In this document: positions 47,101-58,300 of the stretch, piece by piece | Position numbering within the stretch: the stretch's first letter is position 1 | Layout: the number at the start of each line of letters is the position of its first letter | NCBI GenBank assembly: GCA_030737835.1 | Contig: CM060853.1 | Span: forward strand, 17,108,895-17,172,894 | Source: Acorus gramineus | Taxonomy: Eukaryota; Streptophyta; Magnoliopsida; Acorales; Acoraceae | Reading direction: 5' to 3' | DNA: 64,000 bases | Notes under the pieces: model-generated | The model's input: only the letters and a program-made list of their open reading frames with translations | Database searches by the model: none | What the model was told of the DNA's origin: nothing | Made by a program: the position numbers and the translations under genes

Positions 47101-49222
47101 GAAATTGAAGAACCTGAGGAGGAAATTGAAGAACCTGAGGAAGAAACTGAGGAGCCTGAGGAAGATGTGGATGAGCCAAAAGAAAACATCAAGGATGATG
47201 TAGAAATGAATGATGCAGTTCATGAGGTAATTTTGTTATAATCAGTTGTTGGATTCTGGAATTTGTATCCTTCACTGATGCCTATTACAGTCTTGCATTG
47301 TCTATGCCTATAATTTGTTGGATTTCTCCCTTGCATTGCTTATATGATTATAATTCTTTCCTTCCCCTTTCCTACATACCCGGGGTTTATAGAATTAGAA
47401 ATGATCACATTGTCCTGGTTCAACATTGGTGTGTTAATGAGATGGTCGACATATTATGGAAATTGCAGGATCCTGTAGTTTTTATATGTTTCTATATTTA
47501 TCTTACAACCCATCTATAATGTATGTTATCCATAAAGCACACTTTTGTAGATTGTACAAAGATTATGGTTCCCAGCTTTATAAGTTAAATAAAACGAAGA
47601 AAAACATTAAAAAATGAGGAAAACAAGAAATACCAAAAGTGATTATGATATCATACTCGTGATTCAGATCATAAAAAATGCAAAGCACAATTTATTCAGA
47701 CAATCCAATCAATTTTTCAAATTGTGTGCAGCCATTTTTCCTGGTGTGTGTATTACCATCAAAGTGCTAGTTATAGGTTGATTATGTATAATATTTTGGG
47801 TGCTGAATCTGGAAGTTTCTGGAGTTGGTGTCCCCTCTTTAAGATGTACTATAAGCGTCTTCCTGACAGAATCCATGTGTATTTAACGATGATTATCACA
47901 AAAAGGCTGATGTGAGGTTCGGGAACTGTCAGTAAAATTTATTGTTTAGATGTCTGTCTTTGTAGAGTGTTATTTATGAAGTAAATCTTTTAAGATAAAT
48001 GCCCCTTGGACCTGTAATATTTCTCGATGCTGTTTGCTCTATGCTGGGCAATAGTTGGGAAGGAACAATAGGATTTCATTGGCATATCCAGTAATCCAGA
48101 ATGGGTATGAAGATAAACACTGGAGCCCGTGAACACGGTTTTTAAGGAATCTCAAGCATTTCAACTGGTACATTTGCCCCAAAAAAACGTATACCTATTA
48201 TGCAACACCTTTTTTTTTCTTCCTTTCTAATTCCAAAGGTTCGGTTTTGGTCACCCCCCCTCCTGTTCTCCATGAGATTATATAAAAATTTCAGTTGGTG
48301 AGCTCTACTTTTCACTTTAGTTGATTTTGATGAAACTGGTCATTGCTTTATTCTATATCCATACATGCTTAATCATAGTATTGTTATCTGTGTGCTAGTT
48401 GATAAGGTCAATTCATAACTCTATTATCATGAAGTTCCTTTTACCATGGAATATTGGAATATTACTCTATTATCTTGAAGGTCCTTTTACCATGGAATAT
48501 TGGAAAACTACTCTGTTATGGGAAAAGGGTACTTTCTCTGAAGTTGAGGTGTTCAACATAAATGTCACTGGTTCAATATACCCCAATGATGAAAATATTT
48601 TACACTTGTAGCAGACAGAAAACTTGGCTGAGGCATCTAGTGTAGACACCAAACGTGAGGAAGAGGACACTGATGCCAATGAAGAAAAGAAATCACTACC
48701 TGCTGATCATGAGAAGTCAATAGAAAAAAGTGAAAAGAAGGATGTAAAAGATGAGACTGACAAGAAGCTGGATGCTGCAAGAGAACAAGTTGTTGACAAG
48801 GAATTGTTGCAGGTGTGTTACTGTTTAAATTCATTGGATGAGTAATGTCTATTCGGTTGAGTACATCAATGTCACATAGAAAAAAAGATTGTTCTGTTGT
48901 CATGTGTTGATTTGGTTATTAAACAGGCATTCAGGTTCTTTGACCGCAATCGGGTGGGGTACATCAAGGTTGAAGATATGAGGCTGATTCTTCATAACCT
49001 GGGAAGGTTTCTTTCGCACAGGGATGTCAAGGTGACCTTTCCTTTACATTTCATCTGCTTTTCCTCAGTAAGGTTGTTTCTACCGGATACTGAGTATAAT
49101 TTCGTGTTTTCTATTATTCTTTTTGAAATCAGGAAATGGTTACCTTTGCCCTTTTAGAAAGCAATACCCAAAGGGATAATCGCATATTTTACAAGAAATT
49201 AGTGAGGCTATCCGATATTTGA
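35535..49222 (+). CDS. CCAR1-like nuclear protein, RSA1/EMB1579 type
   Basis: Twenty-one coding exons, total 4413 bases, 1470 residues (Arabidopsis RSA1/EMB1579 is somewhat shorter). Ends in order: 35535-35606, 35709-35894, 37459-37782, 37983-38009, 38090-38154, 38431-39183, 39290-39335, 40075-40167, 40242-40297, 40966-41080, 43534-43748, 43861-43924, 44100-44273, 44357-44387, 44514-45706, 45828-45902, 46605-46679, 46771-47226, 48615-48812, 48927-49031, 49133-49222. N-terminus is Gly/Ser/Tyr/Gln-rich; then an Arg-Glu array (~361-410), GRTPPL repeats, a conserved core (REYICKVHPFCLVDAERDYL; WNRLLEIHYDR) matching the CCAR1/DBC1 region including the inactive Nudix-like fold, lysine-rich repeats (VKRKIVRRVPKKKV), an acidic EEPEEE tract and a C-terminal degenerate EF-hand (DRNRVGYIKVED). 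Known role in the family: nuclear, phase-separating, needed for embryogenesis and salt response. Exon 4 is only 27 bases. Confidence 0.93.
38838..38965 (+). repeat. Arg-Glu codon repeat in exon 6
   Basis: A run of CGnGA(A/G) codons encoding alternating Arg and Glu (RERERERERVERERERERER...), a charge-patterned segment typical of RNA-processing condensate proteins. Open frames on the opposite strand (RSRSRS or FPFPFP) are by-products of this periodicity. Confidence 0.85.
39023..39094 (+). repeat. 18-bp minisatellite, four copies, coding GRTPPL
   Basis: Four in-frame units CTTGG(A/T)CG(A/G)ACTCCACCG at 39023, 39041, 39059 and 39077; units 2 and 3 are identical. They encode LGRTPP repeats with possible proline-directed phosphorylation sites (TPP). 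Confidence 0.95.
41099..41151. repeat. (AT)n microsatellite at the start of intron 10
   Basis: About 25 AT units starting some 20 bases after the exon-10 donor at 41081. Confidence 0.95.
42049..42575. repeat. Direct repeat flanking a GC-rich insert in intron 10
   Basis: 42049-42105 and 42509-42567 share ACATGCTTACATTT..CA..CTTG(T)G..ATTTTTTTACCTA. Between them lies a GC-rich palindromic patch (42178-42250: GTGCGGACCGCATGTGCGG and CATGCGGCCGCA words) followed by a C-rich stretch. The patch resembles the subterminal repeats of hAT elements and has a CATAGTTCAAAAAT edge near 42162, but no second end was found. Intron 10 (41081-43533) otherwise holds nothing gene-like. Confidence 0.5.
46985..47170 (+). 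repeat. Acidic codon repeat in exon 18
   Basis: Repeated GAGGAACCTGAGGAAGAA-like units encode EEPEEE(A/P/I/T) runs. The strands and frames opposite show SSGSS and LRFF-type frames, which are periodic shadows. Confidence 0.9.
48418..48520. repeat. 46-bp tandem repeat in the intron before exon 19
   Basis: Two full units start at 48418 and 48464 (ACTCTATTATC(A/T)TGAAG..TTCCTTTTACCATGGAATATTGGA as two adjoining words) and a partial third starts near 48510. Confidence 0.85.
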
Positions 49223-49854
49223 TCCGTGGTGCTGCTTAGTCTGTGTGTCATGCCATCCATAGCGAATCTTACACACAATTGTGTGAGAATTGATAGTAGG
49301 TTTTGTGTTCACAACTTCCTTGCTGAGGGAACTTATTAAAGTGCCGTGTCAACTGATTGTACAAGAAGATGGATTTTGATTTTTTTTTATCATTGTGTCT
49401 ACCAACTGTACTTATACAATATTGTCAAGCTTTTATTGAATGTTCGAAGCGATGATATATGGATCAGCTACTTAATAATTGTATCATATTTTAAATCATT
49501 CAGATATTAATATTAATATCCGAATTTAGAGTAGAAGCATATGTTGTTTGGATATTTGACACCTCCAAATGGAGCTGGTCTATTACCACCAACCTTAATG
49601 AAAAAAAAAAAAAAAACCCAATGAAAATTAGAAACACATTTAACTTGTTTTTATTTTAGACACTTATGTCGGTTTGACATAAACTCAGTCACACTGGAGT
49701 ATCTAATGTGATCGAAGGTGTATTGTCGTAAGTTGTTTAGTTAACTGTTGTATTTTAAAAGTGGTGTGATACACCTTGGATCACGGTATGTTATTCGGTT
49801 TGACACAAACCCAGTCAAATTGGGGGTGTCACCTAACCCTATTTCAATTGATAA

Positions 49855-50183
49855 TAATTTAATTTTTTTATCTATTATAAATATTATAAAAACACAATAA
49901 ATAAATATCATAAATAAATAACATTCACATTCTTAGTCACATAAGTTGATTCAATATTCACATATCCATCCTATCATGCACATTTACAAATCCAATACAC
50001 CATTCTTTTTCCGCAAATGAAAACCTATTATTGACATAATAGTTTTTATTGTTCAACATTCACATGGTGTATTGATTGTAAATGTGTATGGTAGGTTGAA
50101 TATGTGAATGTTGAATCAACTTACATGATTGTATATGAATATTGTTTATTTATGATATTTATAATTAATAAAAAAAATTAAGA
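49855..50183. mobile_element. Foldback MITE in the nest
   Basis: Arms 49858-50010 and 50072-50180 are inverted copies: AAATATCATAAATAAATAACATTC... against ...TGTTTATTTATGATATTT, with ATCCATCCTATCATGCACATTT matched by AAATGTGTATGGTAGGTTG. A ~60-base centre separates them. It directly adjoins the inner end of the level-1 left arm. Confidence 0.65.
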
Positions 50184-51585
50184 GTTTTTTGCATGTATAC
50201 CATTCAAAAACATGCATTTATAATTAATTTCTGGGTGACTCTTTTATTAAGCAACTTAGGCAATTGTCTAAGGCCCCAAGATGCACAAAGGCCCCTAATT
50301 TTTATTTATTTATAAGTAGGTCCAGATATTGACCAATGATAACTTAACATGTCGCAAAAAAATATTTATTTTTTTAAAAAATTAATAGTCATTTTAATAT
50401 GGTTAAAGAATAACCAATTAAAAAATTGACAACATTTTATAATACCTAAAAAATAGCAAAAAAAATTTACATGACCAATAGAATGTAAAGGTTTTTTTGA
50501 ATCCTCAAATGGGATATAAAACAGCAAAGCCTAAAAAAGTACCTTTTTCACATTATCTTCTTATCCTCTATTCAATCTTTCTTCTTTATTTCAAAAAAAC
50601 CCTTCTTCTCATTCTATTTCTTCTTTATATAAAAAAAAACTTCTATGAACTTGTTGGTCTTGCACATGAAAAAAATTCTATAGTGTGGACAACAAGGAAT
50701 TGACAATGTCTTTTTTTATTTGAATCAAATAAAAACTTGAATATAAAAAATTAATTAGTAATTTTACATTCCAAAAAACTAGAAGAATGGTATTTAAATA
50801 AAAAATTAATAGTTTAAAATTAAAATAAATATTATTTAATTGCCTTAAGCCTGATAACATATCAAGCCGGCCCTATTTAATTTTATACCACTCTAAATAA
50901 CCTATTTATTTTTATTCCATTGAAATATATAGAACTTATGCATATTTACCATCCTAGTTAACTTTCACCCAAATTTCTATTAAAACCGTTAAAGTGGTGG
51001 AGAAAAGACTAAATTACCTTTTTTTTTTTTTTTTTTGCATATTTAACCTTATCAAATACAATATTTATATAAAAAAAATATATTAATTTTAACATGAAAA
51101 TGATAAATTTCATCTAAAATCCATAAACATAATAATTAATCATACAAACTATTTATTAACAAATATATAATAATTATCAATATTTACATTAGTAAAAATG
51201 GAATAAAATTATTTTGAGAACAATTAATAATATATATTACAAAATACAAATTTTAAAAAAAATTAGATTTTAATTGGAAGAAAATAAAAAAAGGGATAAG
51301 GTTGAATGATTCATGATTGATTTAGAAAGAACATAAAATTAATTAGGTTATTATATTAAATTATTTACATTATGACAAAATATTATATGTTAAGGTTATT
51401 TTCGTTATTTTTATTTTTTGGTTAAAAAACTAACTATAGTTGACGTTCATTTTAGTTAAAAATGATAAAAGAGAGGCACATTTTTACATTAAGAAAAAAA
51501 TTAATAGTATAAAAATAAATACGGTATTTGTAGTGGTATAAAAATAAATACCATATTGTTTGATGGTATACATGTAAAAAACCCG
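50184..51585. mobile_element. Inner TIR element (nest level 2)
   Basis: Left end GAGTTTTTTGCATGTATACC and right end, reversed, GGGTTTTTTACATGTATACC are near-identical. After the terminal part the sequence is AT-rich; paired TTTATACCACT..AAATA and TAGTGGTATAAAAATAAATA words give further inverted similarity. It is itself interrupted by the hAT copy at 50231-50875. No transposase. Confidence 0.6.
50231..50875. mobile_element. hAT-like element copy B (nest level 3)
   Basis: Ends CTGGGTGACTC and, reversed, TAGGGCCGGCTT, flanked by ATTAATTT (50223-50230) and TTTAATTT (50876-50883), 7 of 8 identical. It is the sister of copy A at 22180-23245 and lacks the solo LTR found there. The frames 50497-50703 and 50678-50860 are inside it and show no transposase signature. 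Confidence 0.7.
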
Positions 51586-52056
51586 AAAATTAAATTGTTG
51601 TCAATTGAATAGTATTGAGCGACACACTTTTGGTCATAATAGACACAACAGTTTGATTGGGTTTGTGTCAAATCGAATAACTTACCGTGATCCAAGGTGT
51701 TTCGCATCGTTTTTAAAACACGGCAGTTATAAAGTGTTGGGCGACACACCTTGAGTCACAATAGACACTCCAATTTGACTAGGCGTGCGTCAAATTAAAC
51801 AACTTCTGATGACACACCTTGCGTCACGTTAAACACTCCGATAAGACGACGGGCTCATCCAAATATGACCCTAGTTTGGGTGATCATTACATATTAAAAT
51901 TAAGATTTCAGCTAGTAAGGCAAGCAATTTAGGTGTACTATTATTTCCATGAAACAGGTACATCAAAAATGAAGAAGGGAAGAACAAAAACAAAAACCTG
52001 GTGAAGCTGTCCTTGAACCATTTATACAGGGAAACAAAATAAAAACAACTCATCAT

Positions 52057-53664
52057 TCATGAATATGTTGGAACCCCAATAAAACTCCTCATTGCCTGCT
52101 TCTTCATCACCTTCCCATACACACCCCTCCCCATCTTCAACACCCTCTCCATCTCAAACCCCCCCACCCCCCCTCCGCCGCCATTCTTCTTCACCGCCTC
52201 CACCGCCGCCTTCAACACCCTCTCATCTCCCCCCACCGCCTCCGCAACGCTCTCCGCCACCACCGCTTCCGCCGGAATCCGCCTCCCCAACTTCCTCATC
52301 GTCTTCTCCGACTTATAACACTCCGAAAACGCCTCCCAAAACGACGCCCTCAACCACCCCCTCTCCCTCGCCTTTGTCCCCCATCTCTTCAACCCCTCCT
52401 CCAGCCTAACCACCGCCTTCCCCGCATCACCCTCCCCGCCCTCAACAACTCCCTCAATCTCCTCTGCATGACACGCCCCCTCTTCGAACACGCACCTCTC
52501 GCACCCGCATTGGAACCCCCACGCCTTCGCCAATGCACGCCTCTTCTTCAAAGCCAAGAGCACGTCGAAGTAGGCGAACGTGATCTCCTCCCCCGCCTTC
52601 ACATCCCTCGATGCGAAGACGACCATATGGTCACCGATATGCAGACGCCTCGCATTCGGGGTGCACGAGTGGTTGACGAGCGACGCCAGCAGCCACAGCC
52701 CAACGCCGTGGCAGCCTTCATCGTCCGATCCAAGCTTCTTCGATGATATCGCCTCTTCGGTCATTGAATTCACATCCAAAACCTCCAAGATCCTACCCAC
52801 ATCAGGCTTCTCATTAAGAAAAGCTCGCACCTTTGAATTGGGCCTAAAGAGCTCTGTCTCCGGAACTTCATCGGCCGACAATGCGTAGATCAATCGGAGG
52901 GTCCGACCGCATCGCTTCACCGCCTCGAGCACCTGTTCGACGAATCCCTTCCACATCACAAGCTGCGCGAGCTCGCGCGATTGGTCCGCCTGATCGGGCA
53001 GCATCGCCCGCCCGACGGAGACGGCCTCCGTGACGAACATCGGAGTCCCTGCTTCGACCGCCTTCGCCGCGAAGACCCCCCGCCCCGCGAGATCCGACTT
53101 CCTGATCTCCACCGGCCCGACGTACTCCGCGAGCTCCGGCGCCTTGTCTCGGAATCCGTTGCGGACCCAATCGGAGACGTCGATCGCGCCCGTCCTCGAT
53201 TGGGTCTCGAGCCTCTTGCACCGGCCGAACAACCCGTCGAGCGCCTTGTCGGCGCCGCCGCCTCCACTGTTTCGGGCCCGGCGGAAGCACTCGGAGGCGT
53301 CCGTGTAGCGGGCGAGACCGAGCAAGATCTTTCCTTTCGTGGTGAGCGTCTTCAGATGGTTGGGTTCGATGTTCAGAGCTTGATCGCAGTCGTCGAGAGC
53401 TTCGGAGAGGTACCCAATTCGGGTTTTGGCGTCGGCGCGGTTGGAGAGGGCCAAACAGAGGGACTTGTTGAGCTTGGAAAGGTTGGGTCTTTGTGGGTTG
53501 GAGAGGTGGGTCTCGCAGAGGGAGATGAAGTGGGTGTAGTGGGCGATCGATTGGTTCCACTCCTCTCGCAGAAGGAGCTCTGTTGCTTTGAATCTCAGTT
53601 GCTGCATTTGAAGCTCCTCCACATCTTCTTCTTCAACTACTGCTGCTACTCTCTGACCTCCCAT
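52057..53664 (-). CDS. TPR-SET domain protein, ATXR1/SDG35-like
   Basis: A single uninterrupted exon of 535 residues from the ATG at 53664. Residues ~20-135 form TPR helices (LSNRADAKTRIGYLSEALDD; ALNIEPNHLKTLTTKGKILL) that mediate protein contacts. The SET domain is split: SET-N at 186-222 (GRGVFAAKAVEAGTPMF), an insert, then NHSCTPN at 331-337, the EITFAYFD block at 360-367 and the CGCERC post-SET cysteines at 386-391. These are the cofactor and zinc motifs of SMYD-like lysine methyltransferases. A catalytic role on histone or other protein lysines is inferred from the family. The C-terminus has a Gly-rich linker (KKNGGGGGVGG). The coding sequence is strikingly GC-rich against AT-rich surroundings. 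Confidence 0.9.
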   Translation of the reverse strand: MGGQRVAAVVEEEDVEELQMQQLRFKATELLLREEWNQSIAHYTHFISLCETHLSNPQRPNLSKLNKSLCLALSNRADAKTRIGYLSEALDDCDQALNIEPNHLKTLTTKGKILLGLARYTDASECFRRARNSGGGGADKALDGLFGRCKRLETQSRTGAIDVSDWVRNGFRDKAPELAEYVGPVEIRKSDLAGRGVFAAKAVEAGTPMFVTEAVSVGRAMLPDQADQSRELAQLVMWKGFVEQVLEAVKRCGRTLRLIYALSADEVPETELFRPNSKVRAFLNEKPDVGRILEVLDVNSMTEEAISSKKLGSDDEGCHGVGLWLLASLVNHSCTPNARRLHIGDHMVVFASRDVKAGEEITFAYFDVLLALKKRRALAKAWGFQCGCERCVFEEGACHAEEIEGVVEGGEGDAGKAVVRLEEGLKRWGTKARERGWLRASFWEAFSECYKSEKTMRKLGRRIPAEAVVAESVAEAVGGDERVLKAAVEAVKKNGGGGGVGGFEMERVLKMGRGVYGKVMKKQAMRSFIGVPTYS

Positions 53665-55345
53665 GGCTTCAAATGGATTTCCACTTTTGGGTTTCCTTGA
53701 TCAAGTTGATTTGAATATTGGGTTTTGATTAATTTGAATTGTTTTTACTAAGGAAGAAGGGGACGTAACGGTCGGATCCCAGGCATTTGCATTTTGCAAC
53801 GGCTATATCTGTTGAGATTTTAAGTGGGTCCACTTTTGATTAAATCCATTTAAGCACCATTAAATTACATACTTTTTTTTTAATTATTTTTATTTTTTTT
53901 TTTTGAAAAACTGTGTTAATAATTATAATTTTTTACTGAACCAAATTTTGCAATAAATCATATACCGTGAATAATGTGTAATAAATGTTTGGAAAAATAA
54001 TTTGAGTGGGTGTGTCTAACATGCATCTAGTATTAATTGGGTGGGTCCAATTTTTGCCTACCCATGACATGGTTTGCATATGATGAATGTATGTAACAAA
54101 TCTTATATTTCCAAAGCTAAAAATAACAAAAAAAATAATAAACCAAATATATCACAAACTGTCCAATTGCCCCATGGGAAGCATTCATTAAATACCCAAA
54201 ACAAGTGTCACATTATGCATCCACAAACACCCAAAATAGGACATTGTGCATCCACAAACAGAGTTTCCTTCAGCAGCTCTAAGAAAAAATTGAGACAGAT
54301 CGAGAGAGAACAGAGCATAAAGTGAGAAAAAACAGGCTTGAAGAACCGCATATCTACCAATTTGGGCAGATGCGGTTCAGTCAAGAGTGACCGAACCGCT
54401 CAGGTGGCCGCATGAACCAATTTTTCAAACACTGAATCCGTGTGGAACTAAACTTTTCCTTTTTTATAGCAGATGATTTTCCTTGTTTTTTTTTTATTTG
54501 CACTAAGGGAGTTGTAATTGTATTTTGTATGTTAAATGTTAGATATAACATAACAAGATCATCTGTTTTGATTTTAGATTGGAATAGATATGCCCACTTT
54601 TTATAAATTAAAATAAATAAATAAATAAAAAGAGTTCAAAAAAAAAAACCATCTTTCTTCTCATCTGCATAATACTTTATAATTGACTCTTTAAAAGATA
54701 AACCACAGCTTGAATGAAGTTCAGTATTAAACACAGATGAGTTACAATTCAGTCACGTGACCAAAAAAGGCACAAACCTCACAATTGAGGATTGACTAGC
54801 CCTGACCAAATACATACTTCCACAGATCCTATCCGAGAGAGACAAGAATTTCTCTGTAATATCTTAGGACCAAATAAAATAATTCTGTGGTAAGACTTAG
54901 TTACATATTACCAATATAATTCATATTCACATTAATTGGTATCACGAGTTCTACACTTGAGGTATCTTTTGGGTTGTGTAACAGGCCCTTCAATTCAATG
55001 ATCTTGTGCTCGATGTCTTCTCTGTAGTCTGTACCACTGCATCACAATAAAATATATAAATTAATAAAATGACATGGTAAACATTAGTGTGTAATAAATC
55101 ATATGCAAAATTCTATGTTATAAAGATGCACCTTGTATTTTTCATCTTACCCTACAAAGCCATTGAGGGGGTCAAGAGGGGAACATGAAGCAGGCGAAAT
55201 AAATAATTGGCACGTATGAATCTCCAATCATATGATGGTGGATACATAAAATAAATCTATTTATCGATCATCACATGCGCGATGAATATCCTCTCGTTCA
55301 CTTGAAGTCAAAATTCGGATGCCTGTACATGTTGAGCTCGTTTGG
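53665..55345. other. Intergenic DNA between the SET gene and APC2
   Basis: Holds the SET-gene promoter and the APC2 3' flank. At 54335-54440 a segment with AACCGCATATC, GATGCGGTTCAG, GACCGAACCGCTC and GTGGCCGCATGAACC words, edged by AATTTTTCAAACACTG, resembles one end of a hAT-type element; the other end was not found. No gene seen; frame 54074-54325 has no motif. Confidence 0.45.
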
Positions 55346-58300
55346 CTACTTCTTTAAGTAGTACAGTCCATCCTTAATTTCCAACTTCTCTTCAGATGCA
55401 AGTTCAAACAGAAAGCTCTGCAGCTGTTGGAGTGACTTATCATATGAAAGTTCAGCAACGCAGAACATCTGTTATATAATTTTATTGGTAAATTAGTATC
55501 ATAATTAATAATCAAGACAATTTGATAATTGATAGATTCCAAAAATTGTAAACATGAAATAGTAATCGACATTGCACCTTCAAAGTATTGTGAATTCGGT
55601 CCAAGGCCATGCTGCCGAAATTGGTAAGCATCCCCACAATGAACTTCTGCAAAAAGATAATGGATGGTTCTCAGGTAGATCATCCTTGAATAAATGATGC
55701 AAATTCCATTCAAACATATACTACTGATGTGATGCGGGAATCATCAGACAATTGAAAATTGACTGGTGTGATTATTGATCTCTCAAAATTTATGATCCAG
55801 ATTGCATTATATTCCAAATTAACTCATACAAGAACTTGTTTAGAGTTTTATCAGATTTAAAAGGATTTGTCAACAGACCATACTACTGCATGGCAAATTA
55901 TGATGTAGGGCAGTTGCCAAAAAAATGCTGAGCATCCTTCGCAGAAAAAAATTAATTGCACATGTAGGTTGGGATGGATTCTGAAACAAACAAGGTGCAA
56001 TCTTTGGGCTTATTTCTTGTAGCAATATACTACCCCATCAAATATTTGACTAACCTAACCAATAAATAGGGGTACAGATAGATATTACTTTATTTGGACA
56101 ATCTTCAGCCTGAAGACACGGAAAAAGAGATGAAAAAAAAAGGTTAGATGAATTAGAGCAAACATTCTTAAGTTGTTTGAATGATTACTTGATCACTCGT
56201 GGTAGGAATTAGACCCTTCTAAACAAACTGGATACTTTAAAGAGTAAATCAATGCAGAATGGAAAGGCCAGAGCTCTAAGAAATGTAATGGACGATATAA
56301 ATAATGCTGATATTTAGATTAAAAATTTGGTCAAAAAAATAAATTAAAAAGGACTCTATGGGTAATACCAGAGTCAGAGAACAAGATGATATTTTACAAG
56401 TCGCAGTGTGCTATTTAAAAGGCACAATGCGTAAGCAATTGGCCAATGTTTATAATTAAGGGTAGAGTCCAGCATAATACCGACCTCATATACTGTCATC
56501 TCTTTCCGCAATTGTTCTTCAACAGAAGCCACTGTTTTTTCACCTTCTTCATCAGCCATTAAAAGCTCCTCACAACTTCCACTTGTCATGCCATTCCTGT
56601 TGGCATCTCCCAATTCCTCAATAAGAGTAAAGTTGTTATCATTAGCCACCGCTCCTGGCGTCTCAACAAGAATTCCCTTGAATAAAGGAAAAATGAAAAC
56701 AGTGTGTGAGAGATGAAAACAAATGATTACATGTCAATAATGAAAACTACAGTGTGTGACACAAAAAAAAAATACTACATTGCAACATCCATAACATCAT
56801 ATTTATTTGTCCCCGAAATTTTGAAAAGTAGTATCTGGTATGTGTTTTTTCTCAATTGACCTAAAGAAAAACAACAGAGAAATGAAGACATTGAGAGAAA
56901 TAAGTAACATAAATAAGGATTATAGCCAATGACAATGCAATGATAAGGAAAAAGATAAAACTGTTTTTTCTTCTGTTATGAGTCTTACAATATCTCTGTA
57001 GAGACTGGCTATACTTGTTTATGATTTATAGTTAGTCTTGGCAACCTGCTCTCAATCTAACATCCTTAGTTATCGATGTCAAATAACTGAGACAAGATGG
57101 TGAGCATTTGGTGGGTAGGGCAAGATATCTTATTGATTAGGCAGTTTAAGCTTATGCCATAAATAGAAAATGGCCTTCTTTTGATGTTTCAAATACTATA
57201 ACATTTATGAAAAGATGGTGTCCTTTTGTCATGATGTCCAACAAATACAAGTTAAACAAATAAATAAACTTTCAAAGCAACTTCCAACAAATAAAAAATT
57301 GACATGCAAAACTACATGGATCTGTATATCAGCCTAGGTGAGCCGAGATAATGATAGTAAACCATTTTTTAGTTGTTTTGTAAAATGCTTTTGTCTGCAG
57401 TTTGTAACCATCTCCAGACCAACACATACAAAGTATAAACTGAAAGTGTGAACGGGGAAAAGAATTATGCATCAGACCTTGCTTATCCAAAAGCTTATTC
57501 TTCTATGAAGTGTGTCCACAGGTATTCCAATAGCAGCCGCAAGATTCTTTGAAGTCCAACTGCACATAATAGCAAATCAACATAGTTGATGTTATGCAAA
57601 AATGATACATGAGGAGAAAAGTATGCTTTATATAAATTTCCAGAGAATGATGAAAGAAAAAGGAATATTTCTGATGAAAAGAGTTAAGCTAATATTCAAT
57701 CCATTTGTTTTTACAACATTTTTCCAGCATCGTCAAAGAATTCACAGGTATATAGAAGGATCCACTGGACAAAAGTTCGGTTCCCAAGAAAGGTATCATG
57801 CTATTATGATTTACCACTCTATAAACTAACCAAATAGGCAACAAGAACATAAGAGATAATTGCTGCATGCAATTACCTGGTCTGTTCTTGAAATTGCATG
57901 ATAATTGCTGCATGCACTGGTGACACTGTAAATTGCAAGCTGCGATCTTCAAATTGTAACTCCAACTGAATAGGATAACAACAAGAAGAATAAACATTAC
58001 TGAAAGTTGTTAACTCAGATAGAAGCACCAAAATTTTATTCCCCCTCCATTATAATCATGCCACAATTCTGCCAATGAAGAATCTTGCAAAACTAATCAG
58101 CTATAAGGAAACTTTTCCAAGCCTCACAATCAAGAGAAATAAACTTTACAGTTTTTCAAGTCCCTAACCTTGACTGTTCCAAGATTCTTCTTCCACAATA
58201 GCTTACGAGGTGTTTTAATTTCATGAAACCTCTTTGCATAATCAGAAAGAAGTTGTTCCACGGGCTCAGGTATGTTTAGTGATTCAGCCTGCCAATTTAT

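Larger units (their letters stand above)
49543..51875. mobile_element. Outer TIR element (nest level 1)
   Basis: Long inverted arms: 49650-49870 and 51590-51855. Matching words in opposite orientation include CACCTTGGATCACGGTA(T/A)GTTATTCG and GGTTTGTGTCAAA. The arms themselves contain sub-repeats (CAAGGTGTG..). Possible outermost ends TTGTTTGGATA (~49546) and, reversed, CATATTTGGATG (~51873) suggest a TIR DNA transposon, but the exact boundaries and duplication are unresolved. No transposase frame is seen. It lies just past the 3' end of the CCAR1/RSA1-like gene. Confidence 0.6.

Noticed and set aside
46890-47223. Ser/Gly- and Leu/Phe-rich frames opposite exon 18
   Set aside because: Periodic shadows of the acidic EEPEEE repeat.
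52868-53700. Long open frames on both strands over the SET gene
   Set aside because: They are shadows of a GC-rich coding exon: no motifs, Arg/Pro-rich composition, and the TPR-SET frame explains the region.
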